NCBI GenBank assembly: GCA_035293985.1
Contig: DATGLS010000024.1
Span: forward strand, 1-64,000
Source: JAVDCA01 sp035293985
GTDB lineage: Bacteria; Pseudomonadota; Alphaproteobacteria; Rhizobiales; Xanthobacteraceae
Length of the DNA: 64,000 bases
Direction: 5' to 3'
Positions within the stretch are counted from its first letter, which is position 1; the number at the start of each line of letters is the position of its first letter. This document shows positions 25,141 through 34,194 of the stretch, one piece after another. Under the pieces are notes generated by a model, which saw nothing but the letters and a program-made list of their open reading frames with translations, did not search any database and was not told the origin of the DNA. The position numbers and the translations under genes were made by a program.

Positions 25141-26334
25141 TCAGTTCTTCACTTGCGGCCCGGCGGCCGGGGCGGCGGGCGCAGCAGACACGGCGCCGTC
25201 GCGCTGCTGCTCCTGGGGCCGCACCTTCTGCCCGACGCGGGCGCGCATCAGGCCGTCGACGATGACGTGGTCGTCCGCGTCGATGCCGGATTTGATCACC
25301 CGCAGGTCGCCCGAGAGCTCGCCGAGCGTCACGTATTTCTGCCGTACCGTATTGTCGGCATCGACCACCAGGACGTATTTGCGCGCCTGCTCGGTGCCGA
25401 TCGCCGCATCGGGGACCAGCAGCGCCGCGTAGGGCGGCGAGCCCGGCACCCGGATGCGGCCGAACATGCCGGGCGTGAACGCGTGGTTGGGGTTGGCGAA
25501 GACGGCGCGGCCGCGGATCGTGCCGGACGAGCGGTCGATCACGTTGTCGACGAAATCCATGCGGCCCTGGTGAACGAAATCCTGCTCGTCGATCAGCTTG
25601 AGCGAGACGAGCGCGCTGCCATTGCGGCTGGTCATGTCCTTGCCGCCCGCCGCCAGGCGCTCGTAACGGATGTAAGCGGCCTCGTCGAAGGTGAACTCGA
25701 AGCGGATCGGGTCGAGCGATACGATGGTCGCGAGCAGGATGTTGTTGCCGCTGACGAGGTTGCCCGGCGATACCCGGCGGTCGCCGATGCGGCCGTCGAT
25801 CGGCGCCCGCAATTCGGTGAAGCCGAGGTCGAGGGTCGCCTGCCGCACCGCCGCCTCCTGCGCCGCGACCGCCGATGCCGCGACCGCCTTCGCCTGCGTG
25901 CGCTGCTCGAAGACCTGATCCGTGATGGTCTTGTCGCGCACCAGCTGGGCGCCGCGCGCGAGATCGGCCTCGGCGAAGGCGAGGTTGGCGCGCGCCTGGG
26001 CGAGCGTCGCCTTGGCCTGGTCGAGCGCGGTCTGGAACGGCCGCCGGTCGATGGTGAACAGAAGATCGCCCTGCTTGACCATCTGGCCGTCGGTGAAATG
26101 CACCTGATCGAGGTAGCCGGTCACGCGCGCCCGGATGTCCACCGAGTCGACCGCGACGAAGCGGCCGACATACTCGTCCCGATCGACCACGGTCCGGCGC
26201 ACCGCCGGCGCGACCGTGACCGCCGGATCGGGCGGCGCCGCCGCCTGCTGCGCCTCGTTGCAGGCAGCAAGCAGCACCGCGAGGGCGAGGGCCGAGGCGA
26301 GAATCGGGAGGCGCGCGAGGAAGGGCTTGGTCAT
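25141..26334 (-). CDS. RND efflux periplasmic adaptor lipoprotein (AcrA/MexA-like)
   Basis: This 397-residue membrane fusion protein begins MTKPFLARLPILASALALA and has a lipobox LLAAC, so it should be lipidated and anchored to the inner membrane. The lipoyl half-motifs (VDSVDIRARVTGYLDQVHF and TELRAPIDGRIGDRRVSPG) bracket a helical hairpin, followed by beta-barrel sequence. It links the pump to an outer-membrane channel. The ATG at 26334 is preferred over the frame start 24 bp upstream because it gives a normal signal peptide. The proline/alanine-rich end is not conserved. Confidence 0.93.
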   Translation of the reverse strand: MTKPFLARLPILASALALAVLLAACNEAQQAAAPPDPAVTVAPAVRRTVVDRDEYVGRFVAVDSVDIRARVTGYLDQVHFTDGQMVKQGDLLFTIDRRPFQTALDQAKATLAQARANLAFAEADLARGAQLVRDKTITDQVFEQRTQAKAVAASAVAAQEAAVRQATLDLGFTELRAPIDGRIGDRRVSPGNLVSGNNILLATIVSLDPIRFEFTFDEAAYIRYERLAAGGKDMTSRNGSALVSLKLIDEQDFVHQGRMDFVDNVIDRSSGTIRGRAVFANPNHAFTPGMFGRIRVPGSPPYAALLVPDAAIGTEQARKYVLVVDADNTVRQKYVTLGELSGDLRVIKSGIDADDHVIVDGLMRARVGQKVRPQEQQRDGAVSAAPAAPAAGPQVKN

Positions 26335-26511
26335 AGGCTCACTGTCGGGCCGCACCATCAGGACGGCAAACCGGGCTTTATGGGACGCGGCCGACGCACA
26401 AGGGGGCGTCGAGCCGAGATGTTAAGCGACCCCCCGCGGCCTTTTCGCGCCGCACGGCCATCCCCATATCTGGCGCCACGATGCCTGTCCATCCGACCTA
26501 CGGTCGAGCCG

Positions 26512-27552
26512 ATGGAACCGGCTCTGCCAACCTTCCAGCCGAGAAATATACCATTGTTAGACAAGCCGAATCCCGAATCCGCCAAGACCCCTGCCCCATC
26601 GCCTGAAGACGCCGCCGTGCTCGACGCCTATTCGCGCGCCGTGATCGACGTGGTCGAGACCGTGAGCCCCGCCGTCGTGCGTCTAGACGTGCGCTCGGCC
26701 GAGCGCGGCCGCCAGGGCGGCTCGGGCTCAGGCGTGATCGTCTCGCCGGACGGGCTCGTGCTCACCAACAGCCATGTCGCCGGTGGCAACGCACGCATCC
26801 GCGCCACCACCGCCGATGGGCAGAGTCTCACGGCGCAGGTCGTGGGCGACGATCCCGATACCGATCTCGCGCTGGTGCGCATCAATGAGAGCGTGACCCT
26901 GCCGTTCGCGCCGCTCGGCGACTCGCGCCGGCTCAAGCGCGGCCAGCTGGTGATCGCGATCGGCAACCCGCTCGGCTTCGAGTCGACGGTCACGGCCGGC
27001 GTCGTCTCGGCGCTCGGCCGCTCGCTGCGGGCGCGCACCGGCCGGCTGATCGATGACCTGATCCAGACCGACGCCGCGCTCAATCCGGGAAACTCGGGCG
27101 GCCCGCTCGTGTCCTCCCACGGCCGGGTGGTCGGCATCAACACGGCGATCATCATGGGCGCGCAGGGCATCTGCTTCGCGATCGCGGCCAACACGGCGAA
27201 GCATGTGCTGGGCGAGCTCATCCGCCACGGGCGCGTGCGGCGCGGCTATATCGGGATCTCGGCGGCGCAGACCCGGCTGCCGCGGCGCATCCGCAACATC
27301 GCCGGCCTGACGCAGGAGAGCGCCGTGGTGGTCAGTGGCGTCGAGCCGTCGAGCCCGGCCGATCGCGCCGGGCTCGTCGCTGGTGACATCCTGCTCGCTC
27401 TCGACGGTCAGGCGGTGACCGGCGCCGACGATCTCATCCGGCTGCTCACCGGCGACAAGATCGGCCACGGCATGGAAGTCGACCTGCTGCGCGAGGGCTC
27501 GCGCAAGCAGCTGACGCTCAGGCCGGAGGAGCGCCAGCGTCGGGCGGCATGA
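26512..27552 (+). CDS. S1C (HtrA/Deg-type) serine protease with PDZ domain
   Basis: A 346-residue protein with a trypsin-like protease domain: GSGSGVIVSPDGLVLTNSHV (His), DPDTDLALVRI (Asp) and NPGNSGGPLV (Ser). A single C-terminal PDZ domain follows (VSGVEPSSPADRAGLVAGDILLALDGQAV). No signal peptide is visible from the chosen ATG, so it may be cytoplasmic or the real start may differ. HtrA proteases degrade or chaperone misfolded proteins. It ends inside the end of murJ: the two convergent genes overlap by 35 bp. Confidence 0.88.
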   Translation: MEPALPTFQPRNIPLLDKPNPESAKTPAPSPEDAAVLDAYSRAVIDVVETVSPAVVRLDVRSAERGRQGGSGSGVIVSPDGLVLTNSHVAGGNARIRATTADGQSLTAQVVGDDPDTDLALVRINESVTLPFAPLGDSRRLKRGQLVIAIGNPLGFESTVTAGVVSALGRSLRARTGRLIDDLIQTDAALNPGNSGGPLVSSHGRVVGINTAIIMGAQGICFAIAANTAKHVLGELIRHGRVRRGYIGISAAQTRLPRRIRNIAGLTQESAVVVSGVEPSSPADRAGLVAGDILLALDGQAVTGADDLIRLLTGDKIGHGMEVDLLREGSRKQLTLRPEERQRRAA

Positions 27553-29098
27553 CAGGCGCTGCGTCGCCGCGCCGGAGGCGCAGCGTCGCGAGCCACTCGC
27601 GGCCGAACAGCAGCGCGAGCGCGCCGCCGTAGACGATGCCGCCGATCAGGGTCAGCGCCGCGAGCGTCAGCTCCGATCGGAAGGCCGGCAGGCCGGCAAA
27701 CAATCGCGCCAGGAGGTGAGCACCGCCATAGAGCGCCGCCGCGAGCACGAGTCCGGCGACAGCGAGCTTGGCGATCGATCGCTTGAGCCGGTCGTCGAGC
27801 CCAATAAGGCCGGCGCGGCGCGCGAACCACACGATCAGGCCGAAATTGATCCAGACCCCGACGGATGTCGCGAACGCCAGCCCGACCTGGGCGTAGTCGT
27901 GCATCAAGAGGATCTTGAGCGCCACGTTGATGACGACTGAGATCAGCAGCGCCTTCACAGGGGTCGCGGTGTCGCCGCGGGCGAGGAAGGTTGCCGACAC
28001 GCTGCGCAGCAGCACGAAAGGCACAAGGCCAATGGTGTAGGCGGCAAGCGTCGCGCCGGCCGCCGCGGCGTCGGCGCGCGTAAACGCGCCGTGGGCGAAG
28101 AGGGCGCGCATGATGAGATCGGGCACGATCAGGAAGGCGGCAACACACGGAATCGCGAGCAGCAGTGTGAACTCGATGGCGCGGTTCTGCGAATGATGCG
28201 CCCCGGCCTCGTCGCCGGCCGCGATGCGGCTCGCCATCTCGGGCAGCAGCACGGTGCCGGCCGCGATACCGATGACGCCGATCGGCAACTGGTTCAGCCG
28301 GTCGGCATAGTACAGCGCGGAGAGCGCGCCGGCGGTCAGGAAGCTCGCGATGATCGTATCGGCGAAGAGCGCGATCTGGGTGCCGCCGGAGCCGAGCGTC
28401 GCGGGGCCGAGCGCCCTGAAGAAGCGCTTCACGTCGTCGTCGAGCGCGAAGGCATGGAAGCGCGGCAGCACTTTGTTGCGCCGCGCGTCGGCGCCGACCA
28501 GCAGCGCCTGCAGGACGCCGGAGATCAGCACGCCCCAGGCGGCGGCATGGCCGGCGCTCGGAAACAGGAAGACCAGCGCCAGCGTCGCCATCATGGCGAA
28601 GTTGAGCAGGATGGGCGCCGCTGCGGCCGCGGCGAAGCGATGCAGCGCGTTGAGGATGCCGCCGTAGAGGGTGACGAGCGAGATCAGCAGAAGATAGGGA
28701 AACGTGATGCGGGTGAGCTCGACCGCGAGGGTAAAGCGCTGTGGATCGTGCGAGAAGCCGGGCGCGAGCCATTCGATGACGGTCGGCGTGAAGATCAGCG
28801 CGACGGCGAGCAGCACGGCCTCGACCGCGAGCAGCAGCGTGAAGATGCGGTCGGCGAAAAGCCCGGCTGGCGCCGGCCCACCGGACGCACTGATGCGCGC
28901 ATAGGCCGGCACGAAAGCCGCATTGAAGGCGCCCTCGGCGAAGATCGCGCGGAAATGATTGGGCAGGCGGAAGGCGACGAAGAAGGCGTCCGCGACCGGC
29001 CCGGCGCCGAGGATCGCCGCCAGCATGATGTCGCGCATGAAGCCGGTCAGCCGCGAGACCAGCGTGTAGCCGCCGACCGTGAGGATGCGCCCGAGCAT
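27518..29098 (-). CDS. murJ: Lipid II flippase MurJ
   Basis: A 526-residue membrane protein of the MviN/MurJ family, which moves lipid II across the inner membrane for peptidoglycan synthesis. Signature sequences are SRLTGFMRDIMLAAILGAG, DAFFVAFRLPNHFRAIFAEGAFNAAFVP and YYADRLNQLPIGVIGIAAGT. About fourteen hydrophobic segments can be followed. The ATG at 29098 (MLGRILTVGGYTL) is the natural start; upstream codons in the same frame translate the intergenic repeat and were excluded. Convergent with the S1C protease gene, overlapping its end by 35 bp. It borders the polysaccharide cluster but is probably housekeeping. Confidence 0.94.
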   Translation of the reverse strand: MLGRILTVGGYTLVSRLTGFMRDIMLAAILGAGPVADAFFVAFRLPNHFRAIFAEGAFNAAFVPAYARISASGGPAPAGLFADRIFTLLLAVEAVLLAVALIFTPTVIEWLAPGFSHDPQRFTLAVELTRITFPYLLLISLVTLYGGILNALHRFAAAAAAPILLNFAMMATLALVFLFPSAGHAAAWGVLISGVLQALLVGADARRNKVLPRFHAFALDDDVKRFFRALGPATLGSGGTQIALFADTIIASFLTAGALSALYYADRLNQLPIGVIGIAAGTVLLPEMASRIAAGDEAGAHHSQNRAIEFTLLLAIPCVAAFLIVPDLIMRALFAHGAFTRADAAAAGATLAAYTIGLVPFVLLRSVSATFLARGDTATPVKALLISVVINVALKILLMHDYAQVGLAFATSVGVWINFGLIVWFARRAGLIGLDDRLKRSIAKLAVAGLVLAAALYGGAHLLARLFAGLPAFRSELTLAALTLIGGIVYGGALALLFGREWLATLRLRRGDAAPVMPPDAGAPPA

Positions 29099-29115
29099 GG
29101 TCAGATCGTGTACCT

Positions 29116-29204
29116 CGTCATGGTCCGGCTTGTCCCGGCCATCCACGTCTTTTTCGTGTCGCGGTCTTAAGACGTGGATGCCCGGCACAAGGCCGGGCAT
29201 GACG
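29116..29204. repeat. REP-like palindromic intergenic repeat
   Basis: Two arms of about 36 bp, 29116-29152 and 29169-29204, are near-perfect inverted copies. The core includes GGCTTGTCCCGG and CCACGTCTT. This sequence type is widespread between genes in Bradyrhizobium-like genomes. It lies between murJ and the aminotransferase gene and could act as a transcription terminator or processing site. Confidence 0.8.
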
Positions 29205-29229
29205 GAGCTTGCGTCGAGCGAGGCGTCTA

Positions 29230-30396
29230 CTACCGGCTCAATGCCCGCTGCACCGCCTCGATGATCCGGTCCTGTGTCGGCTCGTCGAGATAGGCGTGCA
29301 TCGGCAGGCTGATCACTTCCTGCGCCAGCCGGTCCGAGACCGGCATGCCGCCTTCCGGATAAGGGAAGCGCTCATAGGCCTCCTGCCGGTGCAGCGGCTT
29401 CGGATAGTAGATCGCGGTCGGGATGCCTTCGGCCTTGAGCGCGGCCGCAAGATCGGCGCGACGGCCCGGTTCGACGCGGATCGTGTATTGCGCCCACACC
29501 GACGTATAACCGTCGGGGATGCGCGGCACGGTCGCGACGTTGCCGAGCGCGTTGCTGTAGCGCTCCGCCACCTTGTTGCGCGCCGCGATCTCGTCGGGAA
29601 AGATCTTCAGCTTCTCCAGCAGCACCGCCGCCTGGATCGTATCGAGGCGCGCCGTGAGGCCGACGCGCACGTTGTCGTATTGATGGGCGCCCTGGCCGTG
29701 CATGCGCAAGCTCACCAGCATTGTGGCCATCTCGTCGTCGTCGGTGAGCACCGCGCCGCCGTCGCCGTAGCAGCCGAGCGGCTTGGCGGGAAAAAAGCTG
29801 GTCGCGGTCGCAAGCCCGAACTTGCCGAGCGGACGATCGCGGCAGGTCGCGCCGAACGCCTGCGCGGCGTCGTCGAGGATGAACAGGTTCTCGGCCGCCG
29901 CGACCGCGGCGACCGCGTCGTGGTCGACCGGCAGGCCGAACAGGTCGACCGGAATGATCGCCTTCGCCTTGAGCCCCAGCCGCTTCGCCTTGGCGATCGC
30001 CCGCTCCAGGCTCTTCGGATCGAGGTTGAAGGTCGCCTCGTCGACGTCGGCGAACACCGGGGTCGCGCCGAGCAGCGCCACCACCTCGGCGGTGGCGCAG
30101 AACGTGAAGGCGGGGCAGATCACCGCATCGCCTGGGCCGATCCGCTTCGCCATCAGCACCATCACGAGCGCGTCGGTCCCGCTCGCGCACGTGACCGCAT
30201 GACGGGCGCCGCAAAACTTGGCGAGCTCCGCCTCGAACGCGCGAACCTCGGGGCCGAGGATGAACTGGCAATGCGCCGTGACGCGGTCGATCGCCTCGTC
30301 GATCCGCGTGCCGAGCCGCCGGCGCTGGGCGGCGACGTCGATGAATGGAATGGCGATCGGTTTCGCCTCGGTGACGTTTCGGATCTGCTCGGTCAT
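29230..30396 (-). CDS. DegT-family sugar aminotransferase, WbpE-like
   Basis: A 388-residue PLP-dependent aminotransferase. SFFPAKPLGCYGDGGA contains the Schiff-base lysine, and CASGTDALVMVLMA and FILDDAAQAFGA are the usual cofactor-binding segments. It resembles WbpE, which aminates UDP-3-keto-GlcNAc-uronate. A Gfo/Idh oxidoreductase (WbpB-like) lies 24 bp upstream and a UDP-GlcNAc dehydrogenase is 10 kb away in the same cluster, so a 3-amino-uronate is a sensible product. No WbpD acetyltransferase is seen nearby. Exact substrate not proven. Confidence 0.88.
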   Translation of the reverse strand: MTEQIRNVTEAKPIAIPFIDVAAQRRRLGTRIDEAIDRVTAHCQFILGPEVRAFEAELAKFCGARHAVTCASGTDALVMVLMAKRIGPGDAVICPAFTFCATAEVVALLGATPVFADVDEATFNLDPKSLERAIAKAKRLGLKAKAIIPVDLFGLPVDHDAVAAVAAAENLFILDDAAQAFGATCRDRPLGKFGLATATSFFPAKPLGCYGDGGAVLTDDDEMATMLVSLRMHGQGAHQYDNVRVGLTARLDTIQAAVLLEKLKIFPDEIAARNKVAERYSNALGNVATVPRIPDGYTSVWAQYTIRVEPGRRADLAAALKAEGIPTAIYYPKPLHRQEAYERFPYPEGGMPVSDRLAQEVISLPMHAYLDEPTQDRIIEAVQRALSR

Positions 30397-30420
30397 GGAT
30401 GTCGGCCGCGAGGTTCTACA

Positions 30421-31419
30421 TCAGCCGGCCACGCGGCGCGGGCCCTTGCGCGTGGCCGCCATGTCCGCGGATTGGCCGTTGTTGAGGCAGCGAATGGCGA
30501 TTTCGAGGCTGGCGACGCCCTCCTCGCCAGTTACCGCCGGTCGGGTGCCCTCGCGCACCGCGGCCGCGAAGGCCGCGAGCTCCGAGCGCAGCGGCTCGGC
30601 ATGGCCGACCGAAAGGTGGCGCATCGAGTAGCTGCCGTCCGGCTGGAAGCCGAAGCACTCGGTCACCTGGCGGGTGAGTAGGTCGCCGATCACGTATTTG
30701 CGCTTGGTGGCGACATGGACGGTGCGCGCCTTGAACGGGGTGAGCCAGTTCGTGTTGATGTGAGCGAGCACGCCCGAGGCGGTGCGGAACTGCAGCAGCG
30801 CAATGTCCTCGCGTTCGGCCTTGGCGCTGGAGAGCTGCGGCTGGACCTCGACGATCTCGGAGCCCGTGAACCAGCTGATCAGGTCGATGTCGTGCACCGC
30901 GAGGTCGATCACCACGCCGACATTGGACATGCGCGGCGGAAACGGGCCGACTCGCGTGATGGCGATCGAGAGGATATCCTCCTCGCGGATCGCCTCCTTG
31001 ATCGCCTGAACGGCCGGATTGAAGCGCTCCACATGGCCGACCATCAGGGTGACGCCGGCGCGGCGCGCGGCCGCGATGATGTCGCGGCCTTCCTCGACAG
31101 AGGACGCGATCGGCTTCTCGACCAACACGTGCACGCCGCGGCCGATGGCGGCGAGCGCGATGCTGCGGTGGAGGTGGGTCGGGGCCGCGATCGAGATGGC
31201 ATCGACGCCGAGCGCGAGCAGGTCGTCGACGCAGGGAACGGCGGCGCAATCGAGGGTGCGGCGGACGAAATCCGCCTGCTTGTCGTCCGGATCGGCGACG
31301 CCGACGAGCGTCACGCCAGGCATCTCGGAGAGCACGCGGGCATGGTTGTAGCCCATCACGCCCACCCCGACGACGCCGAGGCGCAGCGGCGCTGCATCAG
31401 CCTGGACGGCTTTCACCAT
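30421..31419 (-). CDS. Gfo/Idh/MocA oxidoreductase, WbpB-like
   Basis: A 332-residue NAD-dependent oxidoreductase: RLGVVGVGVMGYNHARVL is the Rossmann loop, VEKPIAS the conserved EKP motif, and VVIDLAVHDIDLISWFTG supplies the catalytic region. It probably oxidises C3 of UDP-GlcNAcA, as WbpB does, before amination by the downstream WbpE-like enzyme, 24 bp away. The ATG at 31419 gives a normal N-terminus. Upstream (31420-31598) is a relatively AT-rich gap that probably carries the promoter for the pair. Confidence 0.87.
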   Translation of the reverse strand: MVKAVQADAAPLRLGVVGVGVMGYNHARVLSEMPGVTLVGVADPDDKQADFVRRTLDCAAVPCVDDLLALGVDAISIAAPTHLHRSIALAAIGRGVHVLVEKPIASSVEEGRDIIAAARRAGVTLMVGHVERFNPAVQAIKEAIREEDILSIAITRVGPFPPRMSNVGVVIDLAVHDIDLISWFTGSEIVEVQPQLSSAKAEREDIALLQFRTASGVLAHINTNWLTPFKARTVHVATKRKYVIGDLLTRQVTECFGFQPDGSYSMRHLSVGHAEPLRSELAAFAAAVREGTRPAVTGEEGVASLEIAIRCLNNGQSADMAATRKGPRRVAG

Positions 31420-31598
31420 TGACGCGCAACCCCCTACTCGAGCCCCACGCTTCTCCCTAGCATGGCATCGCGTGGCTGGCGACCGCAAACCGCAGTTGCC
31501 CAAACACGTTTTGAGTCAGGTGGTTACAACGGAATACACGCGCTTCCGCAGAAATTGCGTAACGCCCGGCAGTCAACGCAGGGATACCGTGGGCAGGC

Positions 31599-32051
31599 TC
31601 ACTCCGCGGCGTCGGCCCGCGATGGCAGCTCGAGCGGGAGGCCCGCTGCGATCGCATCGGTGCGGAACGCCTCGACGCCATCGAGCGAGAGGTCGGCTGC
31701 AGATTTGGTGCCGAACGCGGGCAACTTCTTGAGCATGTCGGCTGGCGCCGTGATGATGTGGCAGCCCATCTCGTCCGCTTCGACGACGTTGAACGCCTCG
31801 CGCGTCGACGCCCAGATGATCTCGGCGTTCGGCGTGCGCCGCGCCCGCGCGACCGCATCACGCATGATCGGCCGATAATCGGTCCCGAAGTCGGCGAGCC
31901 GCCCGGCGAACACCGACTCGCAGGCGCACGCGCCGCTGGCGAGCGCATCGACCGCGCGAGCCACCTGCTCGAGCGTGAAGATCGCCGTCATGTTGACGTC
32001 GACGCCTTCGCGCCGGAGTGCGCGCACCGCACCGCTTGCCGATTCGACCAC
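31599..32051 (-). pseudogene. Transaldolase-family remnant, 5' part missing
   Basis: The frame matches the C-terminal two-thirds of small transaldolases: EGVDVNMTAIFTLEQVARAV, ESVFAGRLADFGTDY, AEIIWASTREAFNV and DEMGCHIITAPADMLKKL. The N-terminal strands and the active-site lysine segment, which should come first, are absent; upstream of about 32051 the frame has no similarity and leads into the gap after the carbamoyltransferase. The gene has lost its 5' end and is unlikely to be catalytic. Related transaldolase-like genes occur in sugar clusters, so this may once have been part of this one. Confidence 0.75.
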
Positions 32052-32168
32052 ATGCTGCGCCGGCTGACTTTGAGTTCGCCGTCCGCACGCCGGACAACTG
32101 GATATTTCACCGGCATCGGGAGAGGTTCCGAGCGCTGGCAATGTGAACGGCGGCGCCAGCGTCGTTAA

Positions 32169-34007
32169 TCAATCGGGCTCGAATTCGTCCCGGTAGTCGC
32201 GCGCCAGGCTCGGATCCTGGTCCTTCTTGCGCAGCGCGCAGTTGCCGACTACCAGCAGATCGATCTCGGTGCCCATGAAGCAGCGAAACGCGTCCTCCGG
32301 CGTGCACACGATCGGCTCGCTGCGGACGTTGAAACTCGTGTTGACGAGGATCGGGCAGCCCGTGAGGGCGTGGAAGCGGTCGAGCAGGGCGTGGAAACGC
32401 GGGTTGGTGTGGGCATCCACGGTCTGTAGCCGCGCCGAATAGTCGACATGGGTGACGGCGGGAATGTCCGAGCGCACCACATTGAGCTTGTCGATACCGA
32501 ACAGCGCCTGCTCGGCGGGCTTCATCGCGCGGCGGCGCGACGGCTGCACGCCCGCCACGAACAGCATGTAGGGCGAGTCGCCCTCAAACTCGAACCAGTC
32601 GTGCGCCTTGTCGCGCAGAACCGCCGGCGCGAACGGACGAAAGCTTTCGCGATACTTGATCTTGAGGTTGAGCTGCTTCTGCATCTGCGGAGAGCGCGGA
32701 TCGGCGAGGATCGAGCGCGCGCCGAGCGAGCGCGGCCCATACTCCATACGACCCTGCATCCACCCGACCGCCTCCCCTTGCGCGAGCGCGGCCGCGGTCT
32801 GCGCGATCAAGTCGGTGTCGGAAGCGACCGAGAAGCGGGCGCCCGCCGCCTGCAAGCGACGTTCGATGTCGGATTGCGAGAATTCGGGACCGAGCAGCGC
32901 ACCCGCCATCGTGTCGTGCCTGCCGTCGGTGCTGCGGGGATTGCCGAGCATGAGATGCCAGGCCGCGAGCGCGGCGCCGAGCGCTCCGCCGGCATCGCCC
33001 GCCGCGGGCTGCACCCAGATGTGCTCGAAGCAGCCGTCGCGTAGCAGCTTACCATTGGCGACGCAGTTGAGCGCGACGCCGCCGGCGAGGCAGAGGTTCG
33101 GCCGCCGATATTCGCGCGCGAGCGAGCGGCCGAGGCGCAGGATGATCTCCTCGGTGACGGCCTGGATCGATGCCGCGAGGTCCATGTGGAACTGGGTCAA
33201 CAGCGCTTTGTCCGGCTCGCGCACCGGTTCGCCGAACAGGTCGGCGAACTTCCTGTTCGTCATGGTGAGGCCAGTGCAGTAGTTGAAATAGCTCATGTCG
33301 AGCCGGAATGTGCCATCCGGCTTCAGGTCCATGAGATTGCCGATGATGCGGTCCTTGAACTTCGGCTCGCCATAGGGCGCGAGGCCCATGAGCTTATACT
33401 CGCCCGAATTGACCTTGAATCCGAGGTAGTAGGTGAACGCCGAGTAAAGTAGTCCGAGCGAGTGCGGGAAGTGCAGCTCCTTGACGATCTCGAGCTTGTT
33501 TCCATCGCCGAGCGCGACCGTCGTGGTCGGCCACTCCCCGACGCCGTCCATCGTGAGGACGACGGCGCTGTCGAAGGGAGAGGGAAAGAAGGCGCTCGCC
33601 GCATGGCTCAAATGATGCTCGGTGAATCGCATCCGCTTGGCGGCGTCGAAACCGGGATCCAACGTCTTGAGCTCGCGCGCGATCGCGTCTTTTTGAAAGA
33701 GCTTGTCGCGGATCCACACCGGCATGGCGGTCGCAAACGACGCCAGCCCGCGCGGCGCAAAACCCACATAGGTCTCGAGCAGGCGTTCGAACTTGAGAAA
33801 CGGCTTCTCGTAGAAGACGACATAGTCCACGTCGGCGAGCCCGGTGCCGCCGGCGGCGAGGCAATATTCGATCGCCTGGCGAGGAAAGCCGGCATCCTGC
33901 TTGATGCGCGTAAAGCGCTCCTCCTGCGCCGCTGCAACGATACGGCCGTCGACGACGAGTGCCGCAGCACTGTCGTGATAGAACGCCGAGATGCCAAGGA
34001 CCCGCAT
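32169..34007 (-). CDS. NodU/CmcH-family carbamoyltransferase
   Basis: This 612-residue enzyme has the TsaD-like N-terminal half (MRVLGISAFYHDSAAALVVDG, FTEHHLSHAASAFFPSPFD, TMDGVGEW) and the YrdC-like C-terminal half (GRMEYGPRSLGARSILADPR, FRPFAPAVL, LVNTSFNVRSEPIV). It transfers a carbamoyl group from carbamoyl phosphate to a sugar or other hydroxyl, as in Nod factor or saxitoxin tailoring. It is followed upstream by DUF5989 (8 bp away) and SxtJ, a trio often found together. A second, different carbamoyltransferase is at 46213. Confidence 0.94.
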   Translation of the reverse strand: MRVLGISAFYHDSAAALVVDGRIVAAAQEERFTRIKQDAGFPRQAIEYCLAAGGTGLADVDYVVFYEKPFLKFERLLETYVGFAPRGLASFATAMPVWIRDKLFQKDAIARELKTLDPGFDAAKRMRFTEHHLSHAASAFFPSPFDSAVVLTMDGVGEWPTTTVALGDGNKLEIVKELHFPHSLGLLYSAFTYYLGFKVNSGEYKLMGLAPYGEPKFKDRIIGNLMDLKPDGTFRLDMSYFNYCTGLTMTNRKFADLFGEPVREPDKALLTQFHMDLAASIQAVTEEIILRLGRSLAREYRRPNLCLAGGVALNCVANGKLLRDGCFEHIWVQPAAGDAGGALGAALAAWHLMLGNPRSTDGRHDTMAGALLGPEFSQSDIERRLQAAGARFSVASDTDLIAQTAAALAQGEAVGWMQGRMEYGPRSLGARSILADPRSPQMQKQLNLKIKYRESFRPFAPAVLRDKAHDWFEFEGDSPYMLFVAGVQPSRRRAMKPAEQALFGIDKLNVVRSDIPAVTHVDYSARLQTVDAHTNPRFHALLDRFHALTGCPILVNTSFNVRSEPIVCTPEDAFRCFMGTEIDLLVVGNCALRKKDQDPSLARDYRDEFEPD

Positions 34008-34015
34008 CTTCAGGA

Positions 34016-34165
34016 TCAGAAGAGCGTGTAGATGAACGGCGCGACCGCCGAGCCCTTGACCAGGATGATCAGTCCGCCGAACACGAAGAGCACCAGAAAG
34101 ATCGGTATCATCCAATATTTCTTGCGCGCCATCAGGAAGCGGAGCAGCTCTCGCACAAAGGACAT
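34016..34165 (-). CDS. DUF5989 small membrane protein
   Basis: A 49-residue protein, MSFVRELLRFLMARKKYW followed by one hydrophobic helix (IPIFLVLFVFGGLIILV) and a short tail ending YTLF. Length and pattern match DUF5989, a one-helix protein encoded beside SxtJ and NodU-type carbamoyltransferases. It begins 29 bp after SxtJ and ends 8 bp before the carbamoyltransferase start. It may anchor or assemble the enzyme at the membrane; function unproven. Confidence 0.85.
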   Translation of the reverse strand: MSFVRELLRFLMARKKYWMIPIFLVLFVFGGLIILVKGSAVAPFIYTLF

Positions 34166-34194
34166 CCGTACCTACACCCGTTGCCGCCCGTGGT

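Noticed and set aside
21966..25265. 1099-codon open frame antisense to the RND pump
   Set aside because: GC-rich shadow of an unmistakable AcrB-type gene.
29099..29200. N-terminal extension of MurJ beginning MPGLVPGIHV
   Set aside because: It translates the palindromic intergenic repeat; the family start is the ATG at 29098.
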